This document shows positions 10,574-20,120 of a DNA stretch of 64,000 nucleotides, in pieces. The translations under genes were made by a program, and so were the position numbers. The DNA is from Hemileia vastatrix (Eukaryota > Basidiomycota > Pucciniomycetes > Pucciniales > Zaghouaniaceae): positions 14,313,001-14,377,000 of the forward strand of contig JASXTE010000012.1 of NCBI GenBank assembly GCA_030280995.1. The letters are read 5' to 3'. The notes below the pieces were generated by a model. That model searched no databases, had not been told where the DNA came from, and saw only the letters and a list, made by a program, of their open reading frames with translations. Position 1 is the stretch's first letter. Each line of letters starts with the position of its first letter.

Positions 10574-11757
10574 TTTTTTGACTTCGAACTAGTACCTTCT
10601 CTTTCCTTCAACTTTACACAGTCTTCCAACTTGTGCTTACCCCCACAATACATACATAACCCATTATCTGCTCTTCTCTTCCTCTCAGCTTCTTTAAGTT
10701 CCCCTTTAGGATCCAGTACTTTGCTGATATCGCCTGGGGTTGAGCCTTTTGGTCGAGGTTTATCCTTTCCCTTATTGGGTTTGGATTGAGTAGAGGAGGA
10801 TTGATTTGGTCGTGGGTGTGAAGAAGGTCCCGATTTAAAATTTAGGCCTTGAGATTTGTTGGCATATCGACGATGTTGAAGTCGTCCTTGATAAACGCCG
10901 TCAAGTTCGAGGGTCCGATCCATTAAATCCGTTAAAGTAGTCATCTTCTGACCGTGAAGATTTAATTGATCCAGAATCCTCGAAGGAAGTCCTTTCCTGA
11001 AATGATACTTAAGGGCAGCATCATTCCAACCTACTCGAGTTTGAAGTGCTCTGAAGTTTGAGATATATTCAGAGGCTTTACCATTATCACTCATGCGAAG
11101 AAAATCAAGTTCAATTTCTGCGTTGTCCGTTTCATTAGGGTCCCCAAACAACGTAAAAAGTTGGTCTTCAAACTTTTCCCAATTATTGATAAGTAAGTGG
11201 GTTTCTGTCGAAGAAAGCATGAGTAGATAAGGTTCGAACCATCTTGCTGCTTTCCCAGCTAGGAATGAAGAAGCGTAAACAACCTTTGATCGGTCGCTGT
11301 TAAAGGTTCGAGGGTCATTATGGAACAGTAGCTTGCAGGTTTGCAAGAAGGGTCGCAATCTGTCGGGGTGATCTCCGTCGAATTTGTCAGGAGATTTCAT
11401 AGAAGGAGTTTTGAACTTAGATCCCTCTGAAGACGTTGGATTTGAAAGGGTTTTCATAAAAAGTCTCATGAAATCTTCCAGAGAGTTAGATGGTCCCGGT
11501 TCTAAGGATTGGCCAGAAGGGTGATTGGCAGGGGCGGATGGTGCCTCATGCATTGTATCCTCCCCTTCTTCTTCATCACTAGAATCCTCAAAATCTTGTG
11601 GAATGTCTTCTACAGATTGAACTGAATGTTGCCGTTCCCTAAGGTCGAGTGGTTCCAAAGAGTGAGTGCGAGAAACAGTCCTTGTGGCTGTTGGCCTGCC
11701 TCTAGCGCGAGCTCTAGTAGTAGCGCCCGTAGGAGGAGTGCGTTGAACAGGTGCCAT
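10570..11757 (-). CDS. gag: Gypsy-1 Gag (capsid plus zinc knuckle)
   Basis: A 395-residue protein starting MAPVQRTPP at 11757. The N-terminus is basic (repeated RAR), followed by an acidic stretch (DSSDEEEGED). A retrotransposon Gag capsid region spans about residues 120-290, recognisable by FDGDHPDRLRPFLQ, AARWFEPYL and the FLRMSDN...EYISNFRAL block. A basic linker leads to one zinc knuckle near residue 368, CMYCGGKHKLEDC, a C-x2-C-x3-H-x4-C variant one residue shorter than the usual CCHC box. The reading frame is intact. It ends in a TAG directly after the heptamer A AAA AAC, which suggests that Pol is made by -1 frameshifting. Gag would form the particle that packages the element RNA. Confidence 0.93.
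   Translation of the reverse strand: MAPVQRTPPTGATTRARARGRPTATRTVSRTHSLEPLDLRERQHSVQSVEDIPQDFEDSSDEEEGEDTMHEAPSAPANHPSGQSLEPGPSNSLEDFMRLFMKTLSNPTSSEGSKFKTPSMKSPDKFDGDHPDRLRPFLQTCKLLFHNDPRTFNSDRSKVVYASSFLAGKAARWFEPYLLMLSSTETHLLINNWEKFEDQLFTLFGDPNETDNAEIELDFLRMSDNGKASEYISNFRALQTRVGWNDAALKYHFRKGLPSRILDQLNLHGQKMTTLTDLMDRTLELDGVYQGRLQHRRYANKSQGLNFKSGPSSHPRPNQSSSTQSKPNKGKDKPRPKGSTPGDISKVLDPKGELKEAERKRRADNGLCMYCGGKHKLEDCVKLKEREGTSSKSKN
10573..10579 (-). promoter_or_regulatory. Predicted -1 ribosomal frameshift site between gag and pol
   Basis: On the minus strand the last gag codons are TCA AAA AAC TAG. This is a perfect X XXY YYZ heptamer (A AAA AAC) in the gag frame followed at once by the stop. 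Slipping back one base enters the pol frame, which is open from 10573. The same heptamer and stop are preserved in Gypsy-2 (33617-33623). I did not fold the downstream sequence to look for a pseudoknot. Confidence 0.75.
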
Positions 11758-11828
11758 TTAAAATTTTAGAAGCACCTAAAAAGACGTAGTAGTGCAAAGA
11801 ATGAGAACTACGGAGAATTAAATTATAC

Positions 11829-12603
11829 TGTCACCGGACAACCTACGCACAAGGTCGAGGATGTTCTTGTAAGTGAGATGAGGGATTTTAGAAACTTCTT
11901 CGAAGCACAGAGGAATGATTTGAGGAAATGATTTGAAGGTTACTCGAAGTAATAGCTATAGGTTCGAGGTTTGTTTGAGAAGAATTATAAACTAGTTCCA
12001 AGGTAATAATAATTCTTAAAATCTCACGAAGGGTTGGAAACTCAATAATCAAAGATTTAGGATTTAGAAATGAATATTGAGAAAGTAAAAGAAAGATACA
12101 ATAACAATGATTTAACTTTTAAGGATTTACCACTATTAATGTAAATACGATATTATAATTTAATTCTAAGGAATATCGAACCAAATACCCAACTCCTTTT
12201 ATATCCTTTGTTCCTCCTCGCATTGACCTCCCTTCCATCGCAGCATTCCCATTCCATTGACCATTACTAACATACACTTAGACCCTCTCCACTAAATATC
12301 CGTCCATGCTCAATTTACCCCTTTTAATTAATTAACAAAAACTTTAATGAAAAAAACTACTACTATACTATTTCGTTGATCCTAGCGCTGTGCGTCGCTT
12401 ATTGAAAAGGACTAAGGTACCCTATTGGGAGATTGACTAATTTAGATTTAGAGTTTAGGCTAGCGCAGTTAAATAGTAAGTACACAAAGGAAAATCGCAG
12501 TTGCTATGGAGAATTGCTTTCTGCGCTTCGAGTATAGATTTAGGACTTGATATTATTGATTTATTGAGTTAATTTCGCCTCGAGTGTCACGTGGCGCGTG
12601 ACA
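11829..12603 (-). repeat. Gypsy-1 5' LTR (element orientation)
   Basis: 775 bp, same length as the partner at 4117-4891, with about a dozen substitutions, mostly C/T. The first internal bases in element orientation are GTATAATTTAATTC, without a TGG primer-site motif. The plus-strand right end is the same 7-bp-arm hairpin as in the other LTR. Confidence 0.95.
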
Positions 12604-12609
12604 CACTCA

Positions 12610-12995
12610 CATCTCCATATGCAACCTACAATATCTTCTTGAGGTTTGAACAGGCTTTAAGCATGTCTACATTGAAAGAGCTGGTTGTGAGGCACAAAAA
12701 TTTTCTGATTTAGAACATGAAAAATGAACATTATTTCTTGAATTGTGTCTTCCAGAAGTTTTACCTTAGAGTTATATCTTAAGCTTTCTACATTCAATGC
12801 CTGTAATTGAAACAATAGATCTGTGATTTTTTGACTTAAAAGAGTATTTTCCATTATAAAGTCAGCTAAAAGTTATTCATGGCTGTTTTTAAGATCCAGT
12901 TTGATTTCTGTATCTAAATTTATGTTGTATTTTTTATCACAATTATTTATTTTCAGCTCCTCAGTGGCAGTCATTTTACCAATATTTGCAGACAT
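12610..12995 (-). pseudogene. Fragment of a coiled-coil protein gene of unknown function
   Basis: On the minus strand an exon-like stretch follows a TTTTCAG acceptor just upstream of an ATG at 12995. It translates to a charged helical protein (MSANIGKMTATEELK, then ENTLLSQKITDLLFQLQ) with heptad-like Leu/Ile spacing. It is interrupted by in-frame stops after NSHE and after QCRHA. It runs into the Gypsy-1 insertion site, and the sequence on the other side (before 4117) does not clearly continue it. I do not recognise the family. It may be one exon of a larger decayed gene. Confidence 0.4.
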
Positions 12996-13166
12996 TGTGC
13001 CTGAAAATTTAAATAAACAAAATTTTAATCAGTTTTATTATAAAAATTTTAATTTCTTTTTTTCGAAAAAAATAAAATAAAATGAAATGAAATAAAATCT
13101 GAAAAAACTTTATTTTTTTTTTAAAATAATAAGCCAAAATATTATCTAAAGGACTCAATCTTTTAA

Positions 13167-13210
<44 letters not shown>

Positions 13211-13275
13211 TTAATGACAAAATTAAATGAATAATTCATCAGAAATAAATGAAATGTCAAAATTAACTTTTTTTA
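12996..13275. repeat. AT-rich spacer with an (AAT)n microsatellite
   Basis: The notable content is an uninterrupted (AAT) microsatellite of about 13-14 units at roughly 13167-13208, plus A- and T-runs. No gene is supported. Confidence 0.8.
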
Positions 13276-13845
13276 ATATACACACAGTCATTTAAATTTT
13301 AAAATAATTGTATGATTATTATAAGATTGGATAAAAGTTCTAAACAATATTTGTATCAAAAATTTAAATTAATTAGTATGACAATAAATTAATATTTCAA
13401 AAAATATTTCAAATAAATATTTCAATATACACACAAATTATTTCTATTTCAAATAATTGTATGATTATTTATAATATTGGACATAATATTGTCAAAAAAA
13501 TTTATATTGAAATTCGAATTGTTTCAGTATGGCTATAAATTAATATATTCAAATATAATTCTCAATAGACACACAATATATTTTTATTACAAAATTATTG
13601 GATATTTAATTATAATATTAGACTAAATTTCATCAAAATTTGTATGGAAAATTTAATTATTATATTATGAGCATAAATTATTATGTTAAAAAAAAATTTC
13701 AATATACACACAATATATTTTTATTACAAAATAATTGTATGATTAATTATAATATTGGACTAAATATCAATAATATTTATATTGGAAATTTAATTATTTT
13801 ATTATGAGCATAAATTAATATTTCAAAAATAAAATACTTCTAGGA
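13276..13845. repeat. Four diverged ~140-bp tandem repeats
   Basis: Each unit begins near AATATACACACA (about 13276, 13420, 13563 and 13703), continues with AATAATTGTATGATTAT and ATTGGAC, and ends near ATAAATTAATATTTC. Units are 135-145 bp and diverged. The last flows into LTR-like copy B, whose equivalent part in copy A (2241-2340) has only about one unit, so the array looks like a local expansion at the edge of that element. Confidence 0.65.
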
Positions 13846-15352
13846 CAAAGAGTGTTACTCTCTTATTAACAAATAGGAAAAAAAAATTGTAATAAAAGAC
13901 CTACTTACACTCAGTGTTCAGCAATAAAGCTAAGACACTGTTATTGCAATAAAAATTTAATTTTAGACTTGTTAGGTGCAAAGGTTGACTTTCCATAGAG
14001 ATCAAAAAAACACTCTAATATATATAAAAATTAAAAATATATAACTTGTTAAGTGATAACACCAGTTCAATTCATGGTCTTGGCAAAATTTGGTTTTGCA
14101 TGCGCAAGGTGGTCTGTGTGTCAAGCCATTTTTTCATTTGACAAAATTGTTGTCAGCATTTGGAAAGGCCCTCAATTGTCAGCTGGTTGTCTAGAAGAAG
14201 AAGGAGAAGAGGGAAAAGAAGAAGAAAATGAGGGAAAGAAAAACTATGACAACAATAAGGGGTGTCAAAGTTAGAAATTTGTAATTATTTAAAAGTTATT
14301 TCCCAACACAAAATAAAAGCCACAAACTTGAACTTATTTCTCAGTCAAAAGGTATTTTTAAGGCACAATATGGCATATTTTTAAAACAATCATGGTTAAT
14401 TTGGTGGAGAAATGAGGTATTTAAAAATGGAAGATTTCTATATTTGATAACCCCTAATGATTTGAAAAAACTTGGACTGAGGGAGCTACAAAAATTATAA
14501 AAAGCTATTTATGGGATGATATATGGTAAGTCTTTTATTCTCTCTGCTTAAGTAACAATTACTAATATTGAATACACTTAAATAAACCTTTTTTATGTAT
14601 ATTTTATTCTACATTTTAAAGGCAAGAAAGCACCATAATAAAACTATTGTAAATATAACATTGTAAATTAATAATAATATTAATAATAAAAATAAAGTGA
14701 GTAATAAGTGGTTAGCTACAGGGGGTTTCCCAAGGCCTTCATATAGGAAAGGGGCTCTCTGAAGCGCCAAAATAAAGTATATACAACATATTAGAAAGTA
14801 GTAAATAATATTAACTAATTATGAGTAAGTGAAAGGGGAAACAAATGATACAAGTAACTAGGACACATTATTAGGAGCCCAAAATCCACAACTTTAATCC
14901 CAAACAGTTACCATAAGATAAGTGAGTAATTAAATAAGTTTGAGACAAATTAAAATAACTAATTTAGTTTAAAACATGTCTGATAACCCTTTAATTAAAA
15001 ACCAATTTAAGTGAAACATAAAAATGAAATATTTTAACACATAAAAATAGTGTTATTAAATAATTTAGTATAAAAAATTAGGAATTAATTATTTAAACTA
15101 TTTTTATTAGTGTAATAATTATTTAAAGTTGAAATAAGTATTTATTTTAATAAAATTACTAATTTTTAGAGTAAAACATTAATAATTTATTTGATAAGTG
15201 TTTTTAACTTGTTCAATAATTTGATGACACAGTTAAGAGTCAAAAAAGTAACCAATATTTTTGTTTAATAAGATATGAAAGGTTTTATTTGATATATAAA
15301 TTTAATTAATTAAGTTGATTACATTATAAGTCGATTTTACACTAATAATTAT
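13846..15352 (-). mobile_element. LTR-like element copy B, left part
   Basis: This closely parallels copy A. It shares CTTCTAGGAC at the start, CTTACACTCAGTG, GACACTGTTATTGCAATAAAAATT, a TCTTGGCAAAATT block, GTCTAGAAGAAG at about 14190, and the TATA-bearing block near 14731-14770 (plus strand GGCCTTCATATAGG). It is interrupted at 15353 by the 7.1-kb Harbinger-like element and resumes at 22501. The 14053-14274 open frame is accidental. I cannot fix its true left end. Confidence 0.65.
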
Positions 15353-15374
15353 AATAGGGGGTGTCAGTTTTGGA

Positions 15375-15533
15375 AAATCCGCACTTACAAATCCGCAGTT
15401 AAATTTGACCAAATCTGCACTTATTTAGGTGCAGATTTCTGAAACACACTAGCCCCAATACTGGTGGATTTTAAATGAAATAAGTCACTTATTTCATTCA
15501 AATCCGCACTTTCTCAACCAAAAGTGCTGATTT
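15375..15533. promoter_or_regulatory. Left subterminal repeats of the Harbinger-like element
   Basis: Copies of AAATCYGCACTT or its complement occur at 15375-15386, 15389-15400, 15411-15422, 15429-15438 (inverted), 15499-15510 and 15522-15533. The right end has matching sites at about 22432-22443, 22450-22461 and 22469-22478. Repeated subterminal motifs at both ends are typical binding sites for a transposase or its Myb-like partner. Binding itself is inferred. Confidence 0.6.
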
Positions 15534-15711
15534 CACCATCAAGTCCCATTTCACTGATTTGTAAGCATCATCCCAATCATACACAGCACTCCACAGCATA
15601 ACACTTAGTAACTCAAAACATTGTACATCATTTACATTTTCATATCATGTCATATAAGAGTCATTCCTTCCTCACTTTCAAATCATGATAAATTACATAA
15701 AGCTTTGACTT

Positions 15712-16977
15712 TCATGGCTCTTGAACTGCTCTTGGACTCTGATTGCAACTCTAATTCTGATCTAGAAGAAGACTTTGTCTTTTTATCAAAAAGTGGCCAC
15801 AAAATGTTACCTTCTTCCCAGAAAGCCTCAAGTACTTCCTACCTCCAAGTACACCATCCAAACACCTCTTAACCTATCTGCACCCAGTTTTAGACAGTTG
15901 TTCAGGACTTCTCCAGAATTTTTTGTTAAATTGCTTGAGCTTATTTAGGATAATCCCATATTTCACAATAATTCTCAAAAAGAACAAAGACATCCTTGAA
16001 TTCAATTGGCCATCACACGATGTCATTTGGGTTCCAATGGTAATGGAGCTGCTTTGAAGCATTTATAAAATGTCTTTGATTTAGGGTATGGTTCAGTTAA
16101 CACTTATACCAAACAATGCATCACTGCCATCAACTCCTTGTAATCTCAACTTCTCATGTGGCCAACAAAAGAAGAGCAAGTTGAATTATCTCAGGTTATT
16201 CAAGCAGAGGCCTTTCCAGGATGTATTGGTTTTGTTGACGGATCTACTATTCCTTTGAGCCAGAAACCTGCTCAAGGTGGAAACAATTACTTTAAACGTA
16301 AAAAGAGGTAGATTATTTTTAACTCCTTTCATTCTCTTTTAAACTAACAAAAACAACTGTATCTTCCTTATAGATATTCAATTTCCATTCAGCTTATATG
16401 TGATGTTAACAAAAAATTTATATCATTTTTTTCTGGCTATCCTGGCTCATGTTATGACTCCTACATCTTCCAAAGAGTTCAAATTTCAAATGAACCTGAA
16501 AAATTCTTTGATGATGATCAGTATCTTCTTTCAGATTCTGCTTATCCAAATGGAAAGTATGTACTTCCTGCTTTTTGGGGAGCAGCTTCAGAAGACAGTC
16601 AAAATTCCAAGTTCAACAATCATTTGGCAAAGTCAAGAGTCTGTATTGAACATTCTATTGAAATCTTTAAAGGTTTTTTTTCTAGTTTAAGGGAATTAAG
16701 AAGTCCTCTTAGAAATAAATCTGAAATGGAGGCAGTGATCAACTGGATTCTGTGTTGCACTATACTTCATAACCTACTTGCTGACCTCAAAGATCAATGG
16801 TTAGAGCTGTATGAAGATAAACATGTTGATTCACCTCTAACTATATCCAACACTTCTATATCTCAATCAACTAGTATAAGGGCAAAAATTCTTCCAATAA
16901 CACTCCAACATTTTTCAACACAATTTTATTTTTTTTCATACTCTTCAAATAATCAATTTTCATGTTTTATTCACTGA
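15712..16977 (+). pseudogene. Harbinger (DDE_Tnp_4 / DDE superfamily) transposase, broken
   Basis: The gene starts near MALELLLDSDCNS (15712). The N-terminal helical part carries the FRTSPEFFVKLLELI and QLAITRCHLGSNGNGAALK signatures of PIF/Harbinger transposases, but with frameshifts and stops between about 15870 and 16140. The catalytic part is clean: GFVDGSTIPLSQKP holds the first Asp, then intron 16308-16373 (GTAGAT...TTATAG), then YSISIQLICDV, PGSCYDSYIF (second Asp), LLSDSAYPNGKY (third Asp) and KSRVCIEHSIE (Glu), followed by WILCCTILHNLL and a stop at 16977. It would cut and paste the element together with the Myb-like partner. This copy is inactive because of the N-terminal breaks. 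Confidence 0.85.
16308..16373 (+). other. Intron in the Harbinger transposase
   Basis: 66 bp, donor GTAGAT and acceptor TTATAG. Splicing rejoins KRKKR to YSISIQ across the conserved DDE_Tnp_4 block and keeps the frame. Confidence 0.75.
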
Positions 16978-17631
16978 GAATGGTAATTTATTTTGCATAT
17001 TTTTTTTGTTTTTTAATTTGCTGTTAAAGTCTTATTTTTTTATCTCTCTGTGTTTTCTTTCATCAACTCAACATGAAATCAAATATTTTCTGAAAATGCA
17101 TATTTTTTCAGTCTCTCTCTTTTTTTTCTTCACTCATATCTGTTTCCTCCTCTCGTCTTACATCACTCAAACAATTTCAATTCCATTTCTTTTTTCTCAA
17201 ATCATCTCTCCAGGTAAGTCATTTTTTCATTTTTACTTAATTTTTTGCTAATTTTTTTAAGGTTTTTTTTTGTTTTTTTGTTTTTTTTGTAAGTGCTTTT
17301 TTTTAAATTTATAGGTAAAATGATCAATTTGCATGTTTTATTCACTGAGAATGGTAATTTTTTTTGCATATTTATTTTGTTTTTGAATTTGCTGTTAAAG
17401 TCTTATTTTTTTATCTCTCTGTGTTATCTCTCATCAACTCAACATGAAATTGCATATTTTCTGAAAATGCAAATTTTTTCAGTCTCTCTCTTTTTTTTCT
17501 TCACTCATATCCGTTTCCTCCTCTCTTCTTACATCACTCAAAGAATTTCAATTCTATTTCTTTTTTCTCAGCTCATCTCTCCAGGTAAGTCATTTTTTCA
17601 TTTTTACTTAATTTTTTGCTGATTTTTTTTT
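16953..17631 (+). repeat. Direct duplication of ~300 bp inside the Harbinger-like element
   Basis: Two copies, about 16953-17260 and 17324-17631 (offset 371 bp), share CATGTTTTATTCACTGAGAA, CATCAACTCAACATGAAAT and CATCTCTCCAGGTAAGTC. The last contains an AG|GTAAGT donor-like site. A more diverged third copy occurs in the other Harbinger-like element (about 37085-37400). The open frames over them encode Phe/Leu/Ser-rich strings and are not convincing proteins. Because a splice-donor-like end is conserved, these may be untranslated leader exons of the Tet-like gene downstream; that is inference. Confidence 0.7.
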
Positions 17632-17695
17632 TGCTTTTTCTTGGTTTTTTTTAAGTGCTTTTTTTTAAAATTATATGTAAAATTAAAAATTTTTT

Positions 17696-18795
17696 TTTCT
17701 CTCCCTTCCCTCTTTTCTCTCATTCATCCTATTCTTTACCCCCCCTTGGCCTGGGCTTTTTCCCACCTTTACCCTCTCCTTGGAATGGATATATCCCCCT
17801 TTTCCCCCTTTGGCTATCTTATTCCCCCTCCTTTGCTCACTCTAACCTCCCTATTCTCCCTCATTGGTCTCATCTCTCCCTTTCTCCCCCTTGTTGGTGT
17901 TCTCATTTCCTCCCCTCATTCTTTTCTCTCCAACCCCCCTCCAAATAATTCCTAATCCCCCCTCCTATCCCCCCTCCTATCCCCCCTCCTATCCCCCCTC
18001 CTATCCCCCTAAGAACCCCCCCTATCACCCCCTCCGATCCCCCTTCCTTTCCCCCTCAGAGCCTCCCCAAACCCCCTCCTATCCCTCTCAAAACCCCTCT
18101 ACCCCCCCTCATTCCTCCTTAACGATTCGCTAACAAATCATTAAGTTACTGAACAATTATTCATAATCGTTCATTAACTTAATGATTTGCTAACAAATCA
18201 TTTAGTTACTGAACAATTACAATTAATTGTTCATTAAATTAATGATTTGCTAAAAAATTGTTTAGCAAAACATTAAGTTAATGAATGATTAAAATTAATT
18301 GTTCAGTAACTTAACAATTTGTTAGAAAATCATTAAGTTAATGAACAATTATGATTAATTTTTCAGTAACTTAATTATTTGTTAGTGAATCGTTAAGGAG
18401 GAATGAGGGTGGGGTGGGGGTAGGGGAAGATTGGGAGAATTTTGAGGGGGATAGGAGGGGGATAGCAGGGGGGGTTTGGGGGGGTTCTGAAAAGGAAAGG
18501 AGGGGGGATTGGAGGAGGTGATAGGGGGGTTCTTAGGGAGATAAGAGGGGGGATTTGGGGGATAGAAGGGGGAATTGGAGGGGGGAATTGGGGGGAATTG
18601 GGGGGTTGTGAGGGGGGTTGGAGGGGATTGGAGGGTTATGAGGGGGATTGGAGGGGTGGATTGGGGGGGATTGGAGGGGTGGATTGGGGGGGATTTGGGG
18701 ATTGTGGGGAGGTTGGAGGGGGGGTTTGTACAAGGGTTTTGGGGAGGTGAGAGGGGGTTTGGAAGGGAGAATTGAGGGGAATGGGGAAGGGATAA
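17696..18795. repeat. Large foldback: C-rich arm, AT-rich stem core, G-rich arm
   Basis: The sequence is symmetrical about 18257. The left arm (17696-18118) is pyrimidine-rich with many CCCC runs, including a 12-bp tandem unit CCTCCTATCCCC at about 17955-18010. The centre (18119-18398) is AT-rich with nested inverted repeats (AACGATTCGCTAAC against GTTAGTGAATCGTT). The right arm (18399-18795) is G-rich with dozens of GGG or longer runs. The best paired stretch is CCTCATTCCTCCTTAACGAT (about 18107-18126) against its complement (about 18390-18409). The G arm has many potential G-quadruplex tracts. It may be a nested foldback element or an expanded palindrome; no clear target duplication is seen. 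Confidence 0.75.
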
Positions 18796-19084
18796 AAAAA
18801 ATTGACAGTTTTTTTAATTTTTTTTTCTGAATTTTAAAGAAAAATATTCATCAAGTTCAAGTGAAATAAAAAAAATTCTTATTCATCTTTTGAGAAATTT
18901 TTTTTAATTTAAATTAAGCAAGTTTTTTTTAATGTATAATTTTGGATATTTGAAAAGTAAAAAATTTTTATGTAGAAAAATACATGTCTTTAACTTCAGA
19001 TTCACCACTTACCTCACTCTCTTATTCTTTAACTTCATTATCATCTTCAAATTCAACTTCTTTTCAATAATCATCTAAAACATT

Positions 19085-20120
19085 GATGAAAAATGAAGAA
19101 TATTGAAATAAAAGATATTTTAAAAAAAATTCAATTGGATCAAATATTTGGCCATATTTGGAAAATCAAGTACTATAAAACTAAAGTTGAAAAAAAACAA
19201 TTTTCCAAAAATGTTGCCTGAAAATATACATTATTTAACTGAAATTGGAGATGATAAAAATAAATCTGTTATTAATAATACTTTAAAACCTCAATTTATT
19301 TACAAAAACCATTCTTTTAATGGTTTAAAAGATGAATCATTTAATCAACTCTGCAATATCATCATAACACTCTATTAAATGGCTTTGGTTTTCTTACCTT
19401 TAAGTTATTAGAATTTGTTGGGTGGTATTATGATTGCTATTGGATAGAGACCTGGATTTTATAAAGGTTTTTCTCTTGGTATGTTTAAAAATTTTTCTGG
19501 ATTTTTTAATATCATATTACTGAATTTAATTATATAGACATACATTCTTTAATCATATCTTTATCTAAAGCTTAATTAGATAATGTTTTTCAAAAATGGA
19601 ATACATTACTTTCATTTAATTCATTTCTTGCTCTTTGACTCAAAAAACTCTTCAATAAAGCTTTTGTAAAAAATCATGAACTTGCTACAAGACTTGGAAT
19701 ACCAAATTGGTGCGACTTTGAATGGGAAAATATTAGCAGTGATTATCTAATGTTTTGAAATGTTATAATCACTCATTCTGGATTTCATAACCAAATTCAC
19801 AATGACACAAATGATGCCAATACATTACTTATGGAATTTTCTCATATATTAATCCTTCACTGGAAAATCTATTATGTCAGCTGTTAAAATTAAAGGACAT
19901 GGATTATATTTCCCGGATCATAGATGTATAATCAATTTTGGATTAGGAAATGGAATCATCAAAACAGTTTGGAATTCTTCTTACAATAATCACCAAACCA
20001 CAAAGGCTCCTCCAGGTTTGGAATCTTGTCAAGACTTCACACATTTTGATTTCTCTTTCCAGATCAGTCAAAATCAAATCCAACAAATAAACAAGTTAAA
20101 AAAAGAAGAAAAAGGTTAAA
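19085..20120 (+). pseudogene. Tet-like 2OG-Fe(II) oxygenase relic carried by the Harbinger-like element
   Basis: Read across several frame changes, the order of motifs fits the TET/JBP-related oxygenases that are expanded in some basidiomycetes: IAIGxRPGFYKGFSLGMFK near 19430-19490, RLGIPNWCDFEWENI near 19690-19735, then FHNQIHNDTND with an H-x-D iron pair (His 19798-19800, Asp 19804-19806), GHGLYFPDHRCIINFGLGNG, and the distal His in NNHQTTKAPPG (19991-19993), closing with THFDFSFQISQ and a stop at 20117-20119. Members of this family oxidise 5-methylcytosine or thymine in DNA. In-frame stops (for example in IAIGxRPG and near 19757) and frameshifts mean this copy is dead. A matching fragment in the element at 36712-40223 suggests that the gene is a regular passenger. 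Confidence 0.72.

Larger units (their letters stand above)
4117..12603 (-). mobile_element. Ty3/gypsy chromovirus, nearly complete (Gypsy-1)
   Basis: This 8.49-kb LTR retrotransposon has two 775-bp LTRs (4117-4891 and 11829-12603) and a perfect 5-bp target duplication CACTC (4112-4116 and 12604-12608). The gag-pol genes run on the minus strand in the order gag, protease, RT, RNase H, integrase, chromodomain, which is Ty3/gypsy order with a chromovirus tail. The LTRs differ at only about a dozen positions by eye, mostly C/T or G/A at CpG, so the insertion is young. An additional spliced gene lies on the opposite strand next to the 3' LTR. I see no TGG-type tRNA primer site at the internal edge of the 5' LTR (just below 11829), so priming may be unconventional. 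Gypsy-2 at 27334-35669 is a decayed relative. Confidence 0.95.

Noticed and set aside
13009..13260. Minus-strand frame with a Tyr run
   Set aside because: The run comes from the (AAT)n microsatellite; no gene features surround it.
18533..18830. Pro-rich and Gly-rich open frames on opposite strands
   Set aside because: They are direct consequences of the G-rich arm of the foldback and its complement; no other gene features exist.
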